A DNA stretch of 63,567 bases from Gyrodactylus bullatarudis (GCA_012064415.1 SSNU01000246.1:1-63567); one strand, 5' to 3'; positions 37,375 through 49,438 are shown, numbered from the stretch's first letter. Numbers and translations are program-made. The notes: generated by a model not told the origin, from the sequence alone.

Positions 37375-37597
37375 TTAACCCTTTTCGGTGCCGAGACTAT
37401 TTCACAATTTTTATAAAAACCAAAATTTAGCTATGAAGATACCAAGTTATTTGGCCGAAAATATTACTAATGCAAGTTCACATTGTGGGCTTTAATTTAA
37501 ATTTTAGTTGACCCAGAAACCTATCAAACTGGTAGAGTTATGAAGCTTCAAAAAATTGGAACATGGACCATATGTCCATCGGCACCGAAAGGGTTAA
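37375..37597 (+). repeat. TTAA-flanked piggyBac-type MITE, copy 2
   Basis: TTAA-CCCTTTTCGGTGCCGAGAC at the left and CGGCACCGAAAGGG-TTAA at the right, 223 bp. It is the same family as 29203-29426, in opposite orientation, with a non-coding interior. Confidence 0.75.
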
Positions 37598-37609
37598 GGG
37601 GAGTATGGT

Positions 37610-39410
37610 GTGATCAGAAGCGAAATGTATCTCATTGAATCCTCTCTACTTCACCTCGGTCTCTCTCTTAATCATTCGAAAACGAAGATTATGATCTTAT
37701 TAAATATAGCAAGATAGAAAACCCACTCGCTTGTCTGAGGTTATATCTTGATTGAGGCGTGGAAGGTCGTTTACTGAAAAGAGATGCTGCAGTTGTAATT
37801 CTTCTGAGCCATAATGGATACATATTAGCCATCTCTAAGAGTTTCTTGTAAGAATGAGGGCCAAGACAGTAGGGGACACAAAGGTATTCAATCCTTTCCA
37901 TCTTCTTACATATTATCTGAGGAATTGGACATATAAGTCCTGCAACATAGTCAAAATGTGGAAGAATAACACTTTTGAAGAAGGTTAGTCTTATGTTAAA
38001 AGACATGAGGAAGTAACACTTGCAGTTCATGAATTTAGATATTATTAGAGCATGATCTTTTTTACCAACTTTAGAGTTTTAGTTAAGCCCGAGGTCATTT
38101 ACTATTTGATTATACGATGGTTCAATTGGGATTCTGTTTGATAAGATCATAATCTTCGTTTTCGAATGATTAAGAGAGAGACCGAGGTGAAGTAGAGAGG
38201 ATTCAATGAGATACATTTCGCTTCTGATCACATCATTTCCCCTTTGGAAAGGGAGGAGAATTTTGATATCATCTGCATATTTAAAGTATTTGATGGATTC
38301 ATTAGAAGGTTTAACATGTGAGAATATCAGTTAAAAAGGGCTGGGCCAATAACTGATCCTTGAGTGACACCTGATGTTATCTTTTTTGGGATGATGAAAT
38401 TCCATTGAAAGTTACATATTGGCGCCTGTGATATAGGAATTGAATTATTAAGTTAATTATGAATGTCTAATTAGGGAGTTGATTATGACATCGAAGGGGA
38501 GTTTATCGAAAGCTTTAGATATATCGACATAAATTACCACACAAGGGACATTTCTATACATTAGGTCACTAGCATGATCAAGAAAAAAGAGTAAATATGT
38601 AGAAGTACTTCTTCCGTTAACAAAACCATGTTGGAAGTAATCAATTTGTATCATGTTAATATTTTCTAAAATTTTCTCAATAAATCTATCTAATATGGAG
38701 AGAAAAATTGGAATGTTTGAAATTGGACGAAAGTCTTGGGGGTTTGAGGGATTTTTAAACTTAGAAATCGGAGTGATTTCTATGGTTAACCAATCATATG
38801 GAATATGAAAATTTGGTATTAAAAAGTTTACGTAATTGGCAAGGGATGTAAAAATTGACATTGGAAGGGAGAGTAATAATTCCCCTGAAATGAAGATGTC
38901 TTTTCTTTTTTAGAATTAAAGTTGAGAATTGTATGAATGATTAGATCATCTGTGCTCACAGGAGGGAATGAATTTGAGCAATCAATAAAATTGGGAGTGA
39001 TCGAGATAGACTAAATGCTAGTAAACAATTTTTGATATCTTCTGGGTTAAATTGTGAAGTTTGGTCTCTAGAGGAGGTTCTGTTAGCAAGGAAAATAATT
39101 TTTTTCCAGACAACCTTTGGATTAGATTTAAAATCTCCAGTAATTGACGCCTCAAATAGTAGTTGTCAGGGTAGAAATTCTCATTCGATTGAGTTCTTAG
39201 ATAGTCTTTTTGAGGATTTTATAATATTAAAAAATAAATTGAAATCAAAATATGAATTTCTAAAGAGTACATCTAGAAGAGGAATAGCTAAAGACACGAA
39301 GCGTGAAATGTCAGTGACAAAATGTGGGGCGATTGGTGTCATACGGGGATTTGTTGCGGTCCATATAGAGAAGAATAATATGGTCAGAGTCATCAACTGG
39401 TTCAGCTAAA
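37610..39410 (-). mobile_element. Rearranged LINE (non-LTR) retrotransposon fragments
   Basis: Minus-strand frames give LINE ORF2 pieces. Near 39.1 kb are LLFEASIT and NPKVVWKKIIFLANRTSS. At 38457-38861 is the RT (DFRPISNIPIFLSILDRFIE, QHGFVNGRSTSTY, CVVIYVDISKAFDKLPFDV). At 37689-38030 is the C-terminal part (LPHFDYVAGL, PHSYKKLLEMANMYPLWLRR). Many stops make it dead. A stretch of ~85 bp at 37617-37701 recurs inverted at 38145-38230, showing an internal rearrangement. Related pieces lie at 3.9, 46.8 and 59.2 kb. Confidence 0.8.
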
Positions 39411-39673
39411 GTATGATCCACTGGATCATTGATCAAGGCAGATAAAATCTTTGAATAAAAGATTAAGGTAATTATTAGAGCATAATTACTGTATAAGATA
39501 ATTAATAATTTAAAAAGTTTAAATTGATTGGAAAAAAATATTAAATCCATGAATCATAAATAAGTCGGAGATCATTATTTTAGCTACAAATCAGTACTTT
39601 GTAATTCAAACGAATAGATTACCACTGTTAGAATTCGATAAAATAATGATGCAAATAATTTCTCCACTGATAC

Positions 39674-40741
39674 AGTCAATAACCAAGAGAGAAACAAGAA
39701 TAGTGGAATGACAAATCAGACGTAGCTTCTCAAAAATAGTGGAATGATATGGTGTATTCGAAGGTATATAAGGCAATTTCATACCCTCACACACATCCAT
39801 GTGTTTGACTCAGAATCTTAACATTGAAGTATAGGGAGGGTAATTATGATTAAGTCGTATGCAATGAAACCAGTAATTAGCAATTGAAGTTAATTTTTTA
39901 ACATTACACAACAGAAAACAAGAGAGTTTACATGTTTTTCAAGGTTTATGATATGAGTCATATCTTATTTTTCATTATTTTGTGTAAAATTGATAGAGTA
40001 CTTTTTTTCCATCTTGGATCAACTGGTCAGGATGAAAAAATTTTCTTCTTGATCTGATCTAATTTTCTCGGTCGATGACATGAGTAAGGGTCGATTTTTA
40101 TTTCGTTGATTAAACTCTCTGAGAAAACTAAAGAAACCCCGTTTGTGATCAACGTTTTGAGATCCGATCCTGATCAAAAATAATTTTTTCTTCCAAAATT
40201 GATTTTCATCTGTTGCTGCTTTCAAGATATCCTTTATTCGTTTGCAACAAAAATTAACGTTAAATCGAAGGGGAGAAATTTTTCCAGAATAGATTTTACA
40301 CAAATATAATTTTTGTTTTAGAGTGACAACACAAAATTTCTCTTCGAAATTAGATCAGATCAAGAAGAAAATTTTTTCATCCTGACCAGTTGATCCAAGA
40401 TGGAAAAAAAGTACTCTATCAATTTTACACAAAATAATGAAAAATAAGATATGACTCATATCATAAACCTTGAAAAACATGTAAACTCTCTTGTTTTCTG
40501 TTGTGTAATGTTAAAAAATTAACTTCAATTGCTAATTACTGGTTTCATTGCATACGACTTAATCATAATTACCCTCCCTATACTTCAATGTTAAGATTCT
40601 GAGTCAAACACATGGATGTGTGTGAGGGTATGAAATTGCCTTATATACCTTCGAATACACCATATCATTCCACTATTTTTGAGAAGCTACGTCTGATTTG
40701 TCATTCCACTATTCTTGTTTCTCTCTTGGTTATTGACTGTA
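39674..40741. mobile_element. 1.07-kb hairpin element with ~390-bp apparently identical arms
   Basis: Arms 39674-40064 and ~40347-40741 are inverse copies with no difference I could see, starting CAGTCAATAACCAAGAGAGA. TA flanks both ends, the Tc1/mariner-type target. The ~282-bp loop holds only a short minus frame without recognisable motifs. It is a non-autonomous foldback-type element just upstream of the FBXO4-like gene. Confidence 0.85.
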
Positions 40742-40975
40742 ATTAGAAAAAAGATGAAATATTTATTGAATTTAGTCTTGCATTGTATGATACAATTTGT
40801 ATCCCATGATAAAATGTGTATGCTCGAAATCAAAAAGAAACTGTCACTGTAGCATTGAGAATATCAAGTTTATTAGTTCTTCCTTGATGATTCAACATAC
40901 TGACAATTGTGAAATTTCAGAATGATTACATTAGCACAATCAACAGTATATCAGTCGTAAATTATAAGATTTTAG

Positions 40976-42214
40976 ATGCAGAAGCTGGACTTATATGATT
41001 TGCCATCTGATTTAATCTATCAAATATGTCATTATCTGCCAATAGTTGATATACTCAACCTTTCAAAAACATGTGAACGCTTCAAATCTATCTTGGATGA
41101 AAATAAGATCCTTCAGGCATTTTCAAAGAAATTAACACTTATCACTTCACTAAGAGGACCTCTGGACGATTGGAGAGTCCCTTATCATTCAATAAAAATA
41201 ACTGAGAATATTTTGAATTACTCTTCAAATTATCATCAAGTCTTGAGTGGAAATTCAAATTTTAACTTATTCATATCTGATTGGCAGGAGCCGAGAGCAG
41301 AATCCAGCTTCTTCGATAGTATATGGTGTTCAAGAGCAGCTTCGTACCGATATCATTCTCTATACAAGGCATCTCAATATTTGACATACATCGTTCTTGG
41401 CAGTGGAGTTGACAAGAATGGTTCAAATCCCCTTTTTGATACCATTTTATCTGAGGATAACGGAAACTTTAAATTTGAAAAGCTGATTCAACCATTAATA
41501 CTTGGTTCTGGACTAGAAGCTTCTCTGCTATTCAAGGCAGAGAGATGTCTCATTAAAAAATATCACGATGAGATTATTAAAATAGTCAAAGATCCGTTGA
41601 AAACTGTTGCTTTAGTTGCAAATCATATTGGCGCCAAAATTCCGTTTGAAAAGGTAAAAGATTTGGATAAATACTATGATATTATGAATATTTATGATAA
41701 CTATGGCTCTTGTTTCAGGCTGATAAATTGTTTTACACCTAATTTTGAATCCGACTCGTTAGATCAGTTCAATCGGCTTAGTAATAGTGAACTATTCACA
41801 CAAAGTGCATTCCGATTCGATACAAAAAAGAGAGATTTTCTCTCCAGGCTCAGTGTACGAGATTACCTCATTGAAACACTAAGCCTGTCACATGGTATTA
41901 TATACACCATAAACGGTGATGATTCTATTGATGAGATTTCTCTTCTTCGTTATGAGTTGAATGCAATATTGAAAATTTTCAAGGATAAATTAGTACCAAT
42001 TCTGTTTCTGTACATATTTGAGGAAAATTCCAGGTTAATCATTGATGCGGACGGAGATACAAGAATGCCAACAAAATTTTTAGGAGTACCTTTGATGGCT
42101 ATGCATTTGCACACCCTAATAAATCCATGGCGCTTGCAAATGTGCGAAAATGGCAACGCTGAATCTATAATTGATGGACTGGTTTGGCTGAAGAATAAAA
42201 ATCATCATCAATAA
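40976..42214 (+). CDS. FBXO4: F-box only protein 4-like, intronless
   Basis: 412 aa in a single exon. Residues ~4-45 are an F-box (LYDLPSDLIYQICHYLPIVD, ILNLSKTCERFKSIL), which would recruit Skp1 of an SCF ubiquitin ligase. The rest fits the atypical GTPase-like substrate domain of FBXO4: YIVLGSGVDKNGSNPLF and LIQPLILGSGLE in the middle, GIIYTINGDDSIDEISLLRY, then the C-terminal block RMPTKFLGVPLMAMHLHTL, INPWRLQMCENGN and IIDGLVWLKNK. This resembles the vertebrate order of a conserved RMP...LHLNLLNHPW...GIEW block. FBXO4 targets TRF1 and cyclin D1 in mammals; the substrate here is unknown. It is intronless, unlike most neighbours, and starts 234 bp after a large hairpin element. Confidence 0.75.
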   Translation: MQKLDLYDLPSDLIYQICHYLPIVDILNLSKTCERFKSILDENKILQAFSKKLTLITSLRGPLDDWRVPYHSIKITENILNYSSNYHQVLSGNSNFNLFISDWQEPRAESSFFDSIWCSRAASYRYHSLYKASQYLTYIVLGSGVDKNGSNPLFDTILSEDNGNFKFEKLIQPLILGSGLEASLLFKAERCLIKKYHDEIIKIVKDPLKTVALVANHIGAKIPFEKVKDLDKYYDIMNIYDNYGSCFRLINCFTPNFESDSLDQFNRLSNSELFTQSAFRFDTKKRDFLSRLSVRDYLIETLSLSHGIIYTINGDDSIDEISLLRYELNAILKIFKDKLVPILFLYIFEENSRLIIDADGDTRMPTKFLGVPLMAMHLHTLINPWRLQMCENGNAESIIDGLVWLKNKNHHQ

Positions 42215-43953
42215 TTCAAGGGAAGATTAGACTTTTCTTACTCTGTACAAGAATGCTATTTGGAGAAATAATTTTCTTATTCAAAGATAATTTAGATGTA
42301 TTTTAATTGAAATATAAATAAGTATTCCAGCAAGACTAGAGTACAGTTCAATTTTTAAAACTGTCAACATCACTATTCTCGAACAGATTTTAGTAATAAG
42401 GAGAGACAAAGGATTTAATTTGTTAATATGTGAAAATCTATTCTCAGAACTAAGTCGAGGGGGGGAATAAAGTTAATATAAATCAAAGTAGGTACTGTAT
42501 ATTATACAGTGTATATCATCTGCTTTAGGAATGTTGAAGTATTTCTATACGACCTCTAGGATCGAATGGGTTAAAATGATTGTGTATACGGTTATGTATG
42601 TTACAATATACTATTCTGAAAATTAGTTTTTTATAAAAATCCTAGTATAATCTTAAAACCAGTATAAAACTAGTAAATCCTTAAAATAATCTTAATTTAA
42701 AGGAAATACTAATTTCGTATTGGCCTTGTTTACTAAACAATGTTTAGTTAGTCTTTTTACTTGTTCAGAAGTTTCAAGATACTATCACTAGAATTGGTCA
42801 CATTTTTTCGTACAACCATGAAAACAAGCACTCGAATAGAGATTTGTCAGACTTTAAGAAAACATTGTTGAGAGAGCAAACCAAAAAACCCTATGATCTT
42901 TTTAAATCAGATTTTCACGTCGAATTAATAATAAAAATATTCTGAATAGACCCTGGAGAAATGGCAAATCTCTAATATATATTAAGGAGTTGGGGTTTCT
43001 TTAACATCTTTTATTCAGTCAATATTAAATTTTTCTGAGATAAAATATAAGACTCAGATCACGAGCGTACATTATATAAGAAAAACCAAGCGAGTTTTAG
43101 GAATAGTAGAATAATATATTCTATTCAAAGATGTATGAGGCAATTTAGTACCCTCACACTCGACATGTATTTCACTCACTATAAGTCATAGTATTAACAC
43201 TAAAGTATAGGATGGTTAAAAATTTAATTACTGGTTACATTTATTATGAGTTGATTAACCTTCCTATACTTCAGTGTGAATACTATGAGTGAAATTGATG
43301 TTTGTGAGGGTAACAATTTTAGATGCAATACAAAATTTTACAAATCAAGATTTTATTTTTGTATATTTAGTATATACTCCTAAGTAGTAATGGCATAGTA
43401 AAATAAAATTTGAACGGGAAAATGACAAAATAAAAAGATAAATATCTTTTAATGAAATCCTATACAATGTACGGTGAACAATTGAAATTAGAAAGTTAAT
43501 TAAGAAAACTTCAAACAATCATAAATTTATTTGTAGCTAGATCATGTAATGAGGGACTAGAGGAATTGAACAGATCGATAATAGTAAATGATTCCAGTCC
43601 AATAAGAAATTAATTAAACAAATTGATTGTTTTAATAAACAATGCATCTAAAATGAAAATAATCAATAAACCAAATCTTCTCAATGTTGATGTGAGAATT
43701 AAACGAATTCTCTCTTGAGATATTCATGGTAAGAGAAGGTCTAAAATTCATCTTCTGGATTCTCACACAAATTTTTTACGACGATAAATGAAACGTTTTG
43801 AGCAATAAATTTTCTCAAACCTTACTAAAGAGTAAGAATACAGAAAGGAGTACAAAATTTTAAAGAGATAGGAATTTTCAATCTAGAAAATGATTTTATT
43901 TCTCATGCATAAAGGCAAAAAATATTCTCGAAAGTTCAATTTGAAAAATTCTC
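42215..43953. other. Intergenic; one hairpin repeat, no gene recognised
   Basis: Apart from the hairpin at 43150-43311 and a partial TTAA/CCC-type end near 42548-42572 (acgacctctaggatcgaatgggttaa in part), no feature is supported. Confidence 0.4.
43150..43311. repeat. Hairpin MITE related to the 39.7-kb element
   Basis: The left arm contains accctcacac, tttcactca and aagtatagga; the right arm is its imperfect inverse. The same accctcacac...aagtataggg module occurs inside the arms of 39674-40741, so the two belong to one family. Confidence 0.6.
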
Positions 43954-44637
43954 GATTAAGTCAAAAAAAGACAGAGATATTCAATCGAGTTTGTTGAGAA
44001 GAATATTAATATTTACCTCAGGTTTTGAGAATAAAATTGCAGCATCAATATCGTAATAGTAATATGTACACAATAAGTTAAAATTCAAACCAATCGTCAA
44101 ATTGGAGGGAAAATATCTCTATCCTAGATCGCCAATCCAAAAACACTGACTATTAGGAACATGGTCTGATTCTCCCACTTTACTGTACAACAACCTAAGA
44201 GAGAAGTTGGAAATCAATCACTTGTTCTCGAATCAAATTGCAGAGCAATCACTCACCATCAGTAGTGCTATCCCAGAAGCAACTGCTCGCAGTGTGGAGT
44301 CCTGCTCCGGTCTTCTGCATGATCGCACAGTTCACAATGTACTTGTAGGGCTTGTTCATCTTTGTAAGGTCCACAAGGATCTTTTCGATCACCGATGTTG
44401 TCCACTGCTGAACGTTCTTGTGGATGTACGCATTCGTTCCGACGACTGAGTTAATTGCCTACGGCGTAAGAAACGAACCTTACCTCATGGATGATAGTGG
44501 TCACTTCTGTTTCTGAGAAATTAACCTATAAATAAGAAAAAAGAGTCTCACTTCACTGTTTTCATTCATTATTCTACCAAAGTTTAGTAACTATGTTTTG
44601 TATTTGTGAATTGCAAATTTATCATTCAAACAAAACA
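43954..44637 (+). repeat. 683-bp near-identical duplicated block, copy 1
   Basis: Repeats 48504-49187 in direct orientation at an offset of 4,550 bp, with only about two differences noticed, both near the left edge. It covers exons 2-4 of a dynein light chain gene, their introns, 3' flank and ~110 bp of intron 1. Confidence 0.95.
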
Positions 44638-44850
44638 CATACTATTGTATATCGAAGTAATGGCCGTATCATTATAAAAAAATAATTAAAGGAAAATTAT
44701 TAGTACATATATTTTCACAAAAATAATCACTATGATCATTCAAATATTTAAAAAATGTTTTTAGTTACTCACAGGTATTTTTATTTTATAACTGGATTCA
44801 ACGCCCTTAGCTTTCTTCTCATCTGGAGTTGAATAATTTTCTACAGCCAT
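44124..44850 (-). CDS. DYNLT1: Tctex-type dynein light chain, copy a
   Basis: Exons 44850..44773, 44525..44484, 44458..44257 and 44194..44124 join to 130 aa. The core is unmistakable: [72 protein letters not shown] and the final strand [19 protein letters not shown]. Tctex-1 light chains bind dynein intermediate chains and cargo, in cytoplasmic dynein and in cilia. Intron 2 is 25 nt. The N-terminal exon ([20 protein letters not shown]) differs from copy b, while everything downstream is practically identical at DNA level. The exons are more GC-rich than the surroundings, as expected for a highly expressed gene. Confidence 0.95.
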
Positions 44851-45674
44851 ACCTAGTAGGTATTACCTACTCTCTTATCATCTTTGTTTGATTTTTATAC
44901 TTCTCATCATTCATTTACTCAATCAACTATGTTATCAATGATTTTTCAACGAATGAGCATCTTGTCATGCTGTGAGAATGTTTATAAATTTAATTTAAAG
45001 ATTCTATTGAATTACTCTTAAATTGTGTATAATAGCATGAATCCGATATTCTTTTTTTTTAAGCCTCTTATATTAGAGCAGAATGCACAAGATTCTTTTC
45101 ATTCTCGATTAAGACTTTGGCGACAATAATCTCAGTTTAAAAATAATAATTGAGTAATACTTATAAGTAGTTTTTATAAATAATAACTACTATTTATGAT
45201 AATTCTATAGAGACGAAAATGAGTCCTACTCAGAGTATCAATTATACGATAAACAGAGAAGTCAAAAATTCAATTGACCCAGCCACAAATTATTCGAATA
45301 CCAACTTTAAGAAAAAAACAAATTGAAAGAAGAAATAGGATAACAGGTTATTTTTCTCAAATTCATCAACCTACGGCTCACGATCTGAGCTTTGTAGCAC
45401 CTTTGCGAAAAACATGATAGAACCCCTCCCCCATTAAAACCACTAAGACACACTAATAATACCCACACGCGCGAGTCTGATAAGAGATTAAGACAAGAAG
45501 AGCTATTTATTTTAAAATTAAGATTACACCGATTCCAAAGATATCCTCTCGCAAGTGCTCAAATGACTTTCGCCCTATTTCCAACCTTCCCATTTTCTTG
45601 TCCATCATTGATAGGATATTGTTGAACTATTTTTAAAAAATTGTCCCTCAGGAACTTGATCCAATTTGGCTTTA
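44851..45674. other. Intergenic, nothing recognised
   Basis: AT-rich sequence upstream of DYNLT1 copy a. No coding or RNA feature was seen. Confidence 0.4.
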
Positions 45675-46265
45675 TCAAGACCTGGCAATCAATGTGGACT
45701 GTAACTCCGGATGGGTGGAAGCATCAATGCCTGCAATGTATCTTGTTAGGCTAATTCGGTCTAGTGAATACTCCTCCACTTTCATCTTGTTCGACACTAC
45801 CCGAATACGGTCGACGAATTGCAGGTGCGTCTCATCCGCTCTTTGGGCTAGTAGATTAAACTCGTAGCGGTAGCGAAACACTGACTTCCTGTCTTTGAAA
45901 GTTTTTGATAGATATTTGATGACTTCTTCAAAATCATTTGAATCAGGGAGTTTAGGATTTTCGGCATATATAACGTTGAGAACTTCATCGGGCATAAACG
46001 AAAACAGAATCCTTTATCTCGCGGGATGTAGTAGTAATTCATGTATAAACACTGACTTGTACCTCTTGTACCAGTCGTCAAAACTTGGATGCATTTCTCC
46101 GTATTGAAACGGCTTTATCGACTTGAGGACGTCCTTGGGCCAAGGTCTGTCGGCAACAAGAAATGGAGGTAGATTATTAGAAGGTAGTTGATTATCATTA
46201 ACTTTTGACGAAGTAGACTGTGACTGTCTTATAAGCTCGGTAAGTTGTTCTGAGGCGGGAGACAC
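45675..46265 (-). pseudogene. Retrotransposon gag-like fragment (frameshifted)
   Basis: Two adjacent minus frames join across a frameshift near 46010. The first has PPFLVADRPWPKD, KPFQYGEMHPSFDDWYKRY and KSVFIHELLL. The second has MPDEVLNVIYAENPK, EVIKYLSKTFKDR, RYEFNLLAQRADETHLQFVD and YIAGIDASTHPEL. Order and spacing match the capsid-like region of Ty3/gypsy Gag. No pol follows, so it is an isolated remnant lying between the two dynein light chain genes. Confidence 0.65.
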
Positions 46266-46612
46266 GATTTGCTACCTTTAGGAGGCATTCCGACTCATAA
46301 CTCAAGAAACAGAGAGACAAGAAATTCACGTGCTCGTATATTCAAATTCACACTAAAGTGTTTCTATTTTAATAAACAACACAACCATAATAATATCATT
46401 TAAAACATAGATTATTGTTTAACTCGATGGCGGTAGGGTGAAGGTTTTAGACCAATACCAATACAATACTTTGGCGCCCAAAAAATGAGATATCAATACT
46501 TCAATACAATATTGAATTTTAAACATTCATCTTTTTCATCATCATATAATTCTTATTTTGTTACCTGGGCGGAGGTTTGAAATTAAAGTTGAGAAGGCAA
46601 TAATGGACGAAA

Positions 46613-46815
46613 ATGCCTTTACATCCCTTAAAAGTTGCTTCATTTACAATGAAAACAGTATTTTTAACATTTTTAATCTTAATAGACACTGCAACTTGTA
46701 AAATGTGTCAAGCTATAGTCTCTAGACCAAATAAAGGTACTTCGGGCATCTGGATGCATTTAAAAAGAAAACACACTCTTTTGCATGACCAGCTTAAAGG
46801 ACAAAAAAGAGCTGT
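46613..46815 (+). pseudogene. BED-type zinc finger fragment (hAT-like remnant)
   Basis: CKMCQAIVSRPNKGTSGIWM followed by HLKRKH gives the C-x2-C...H-x4-H pattern of BED fingers, which are typical of hAT transposases. The frame runs straight into a LINE fragment, so it is debris rather than a gene. Confidence 0.5.
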
Positions 46816-48024
46816 ATGCAAGAAATCCGAAACTTGCAAGCATCCAAACGCATTTCAAACAACTCAAAAAATGCAATCTCAATCCCGTCCCAACTCCTCT
46901 TTGAAGCTTCAATTACTGGACAAATTAACTCTAACCCCAAGGTCGCATGGAAAAAAATAAACTTTCTTGCAAAACGATCCTCCACAAATGGCCTCAGTCT
47001 GGACTTTGACCCTAACAAAATTAATGAATTTTTCACAAGTATCTATTCCAACAGTGAGCAAATGTCACTTCTAGATTGCTCTGAATCTTACCCACCCCAA
47101 ATTTCATCCAGTATTATTATTGACTTGCTACTAAACTTCAAATCGAAGAAAAGAAAAGACAATTTCTTTATATCAGGAGAATTACTCCTCTCTCTGCCTG
47201 TTTCTTTTTTTGAATCTCTTGCAAACTATTTTAACAACCTTTTATTCAATTGCTATATTCCTCATGATTAGCTAAAGATAAAAATCACACCTATTCCCAA
47301 ATGTAAAAGTCCCTCATCCACTGCTGACCTTCGACCCATCTCTAACATCCCTATTTTCCTCTCAATTATTGACAGATTTATTAACTCTCTATTGTATAAA
47401 TTAAACTTGCCCATATTAGACCCCCATCAACACGGTTTTGTTAAGAAAAGAAGCACATCAACTAACCTTCTATCTTTTCTAGATATAGCCAATGACTTTC
47501 TATATAGAAATATCCCTTGTGTTGTTATATATGTTGATATTACCAAGGCATTCGATAAACTTCCCTTCCCTGCCATTATCAACTCCCTCAAAAATCATGG
47601 TATCAATTCCTACATAATAAATTGGTTTCTCTATTTCCTTGCTAATAGATACCAATACGTCTCACTGGATGGAAAATCCTCAACCCTAACAAAAATCACA
47701 AAACTTGAAAGAATCCAATTTATCTACCTCAGATCTTGCTTTGGACCTCACTCATACAAAACTCTCCTGGAACTATCAAACATGCACCCTCTTTGGCTTC
47801 GAAGAATTGCCGCCTCAGCATTCCTCTACAGTAACCGAACGCCAAATGAACTCTCCAGATATAATCTCAGATCTGGCTCTGAATTTTCAATTCTACCACT
47901 TAGATCGCGCTTCCAGATTAACTTATGCATTTTTAAAGACATGAAAATAAACCAGATATGTAATCATCTTTATCAATTTAAACCAGATAACCACAATTAT
48001 TTTTGTAATTTTTTTATATAATCT
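46816..48024 (+). mobile_element. LINE fragment with internal deletion
   Basis: Frames read LLFEASITGQINSNPKVAWK, DFDPNKINEFFTSIY, then a stop, DLRPISNIPIFLSIIDRFIN, QHGFVKKRSTSTNLLSFLD and CVVIYVDITKAFDKLPFPA. Near 47700 the sequence jumps from just after the RT palm start to the C-terminal LERIQFIYLRSCFGPHSY and MHPLWLRRIA. The central part, including the catalytic YxDD, is deleted. Same family as 37.6-39.4 kb. Confidence 0.8.
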
Positions 48025-48503
48025 TATAATTAAATAAAAATCTATTATATATAAATTATTTTTTTCATCACACAAATAAAAAAATTGGTAACCATACCAA
48101 AATAATTACGCTAATTCCGAATCTGAATTCCTTTATAAAAGACGACTTATCATTTCAAAGAAAATAGAGAATAAAATCGGCCTTTTAGGCTCTAAAAACG
48201 ACTTACCTTCTGAGCTATCAAAGATATTGAGAAGGCGATTGCTTACTTGAAACAGCTATTTTTTCATGTAAGTTATTTTATTTTCTCCTAAGGTCGCAAG
48301 GAATAGGTTTTTTAAAAACACATTCTTAATATTTGTAAAATATTTGATTAAATTTTCAAGAAATCACCAATAAATTCAAAAGAAATCTTTTTGAAAAATA
48401 TTAATTAATGAATAATATTGAGTAAAATTGTTAGGTTTTATTTAAAGGTTACATAAACTTCTTCGGTTAGTTTTCAAACGGAAATTTTACTTTAGAAATG
48501 CTC

Positions 48504-49187
48504 GATAAAGTCAAAAAAAGACAGAGATATCCAATCGAGTTTGTTGAGAAGAATATTAATATTTACCTCAGGTTTTGAGAATAAAATTGCAGCATCAATA
48601 TCGTAATAGTAATATGTACACAATAAGTTAAAATTCAAACCAATCGTCAAATTGGAGGGAAAATATCTCTATCCTAGATCGCCAATCCAAAAACACTGAC
48701 TATTAGGAACATGGTCTGATTCTCCCACTTTACTGTACAACAACCTAAGAGAGAAGTTGGAAATCAATCACTTGTTCTCGAATCAAATTGCAGAGCAATC
48801 ACTCACCATCAGTAGTGCTATCCCAGAAGCAACTGCTCGCAGTGTGGAGTCCTGCTCCGGTCTTCTGCATGATCGCACAGTTCACAATGTACTTGTAGGG
48901 CTTGTTCATCTTTGTAAGGTCCACAAGGATCTTTTCGATCACCGATGTTGTCCACTGCTGAACGTTCTTGTGGATGTACGCATTCGTTCCGACGACTGAG
49001 TTAATTGCCTACGGCGTAAGAAACGAACCTTACCTCATGGATGATAGTGGTCACTTCTGTTTCTGAGAAATTAACCTATAAATAAGAAAAAAGAGTCTCA
49101 CTTCACTGTTTTCATTCATTATTCTACCAAAGTTTAGTAACTATGTTTTGTATTTGTGAATTGCAAATTTATCATTCAAACAAAATC
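48504..49187 (+). repeat. 683-bp near-identical duplicated block, copy 2
   Basis: Second copy of 43954-44637 (see that entry). Beyond both edges the sequences become unrelated abruptly. Confidence 0.95.
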
Positions 49188-49438
49188 GAATCATATGAAC
49201 ATCCTAAAGTAAATAGTATGAGAGAATAAGGTCTATTTAACACAACTTCTCCTATCACTTTTCGATTTGTATTTTATTTTGTCAAAAGTACGTTTTCAAA
49301 AATACTCACTTGTTTTCTCAGATTTGGCTTGTAATTTTCATATGCCACTGGGTTCTCAACCATCATAACAGTTGGCGTTGGATTCTCAGGCTCGTCTAAT
49401 TTTGTTGCAACCACATTCTGAGCGTTCTCTATCGCCAT
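48674..49438 (-). CDS. DYNLT1: Tctex-type dynein light chain, copy b
   Basis: Exons 49438..49310, 49075..49034, 49008..48807 and 48744..48674 join to 147 aa. Residues from VNFSETEV onward are identical to copy a. The first exon is its own and longer ([20 protein letters not shown], then [17 protein letters not shown]). So the dynein-binding body is the same protein with a different N-terminal extension, which could alter cargo binding or localisation. Intron 2 is 25 nt. The start lies 255 bp from the divergent 275-aa membrane protein gene. Confidence 0.94.

Noticed and set aside
39032..39409. 125-codon plus-strand frame
   Set aside because: It is the antisense shadow of the LINE coding strand (the minus strand reads NPKVVWKKIIFLA).
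41950..42156. 68-codon minus-strand frame
   Set aside because: Shadow of the FBXO4-like coding sequence on the opposite strand.
44207..44449. 80-codon plus-strand frame, repeated at 48757-48999
   Set aside because: It is antisense to DYNLT1 exon 3; it is repeated only because the block is duplicated.
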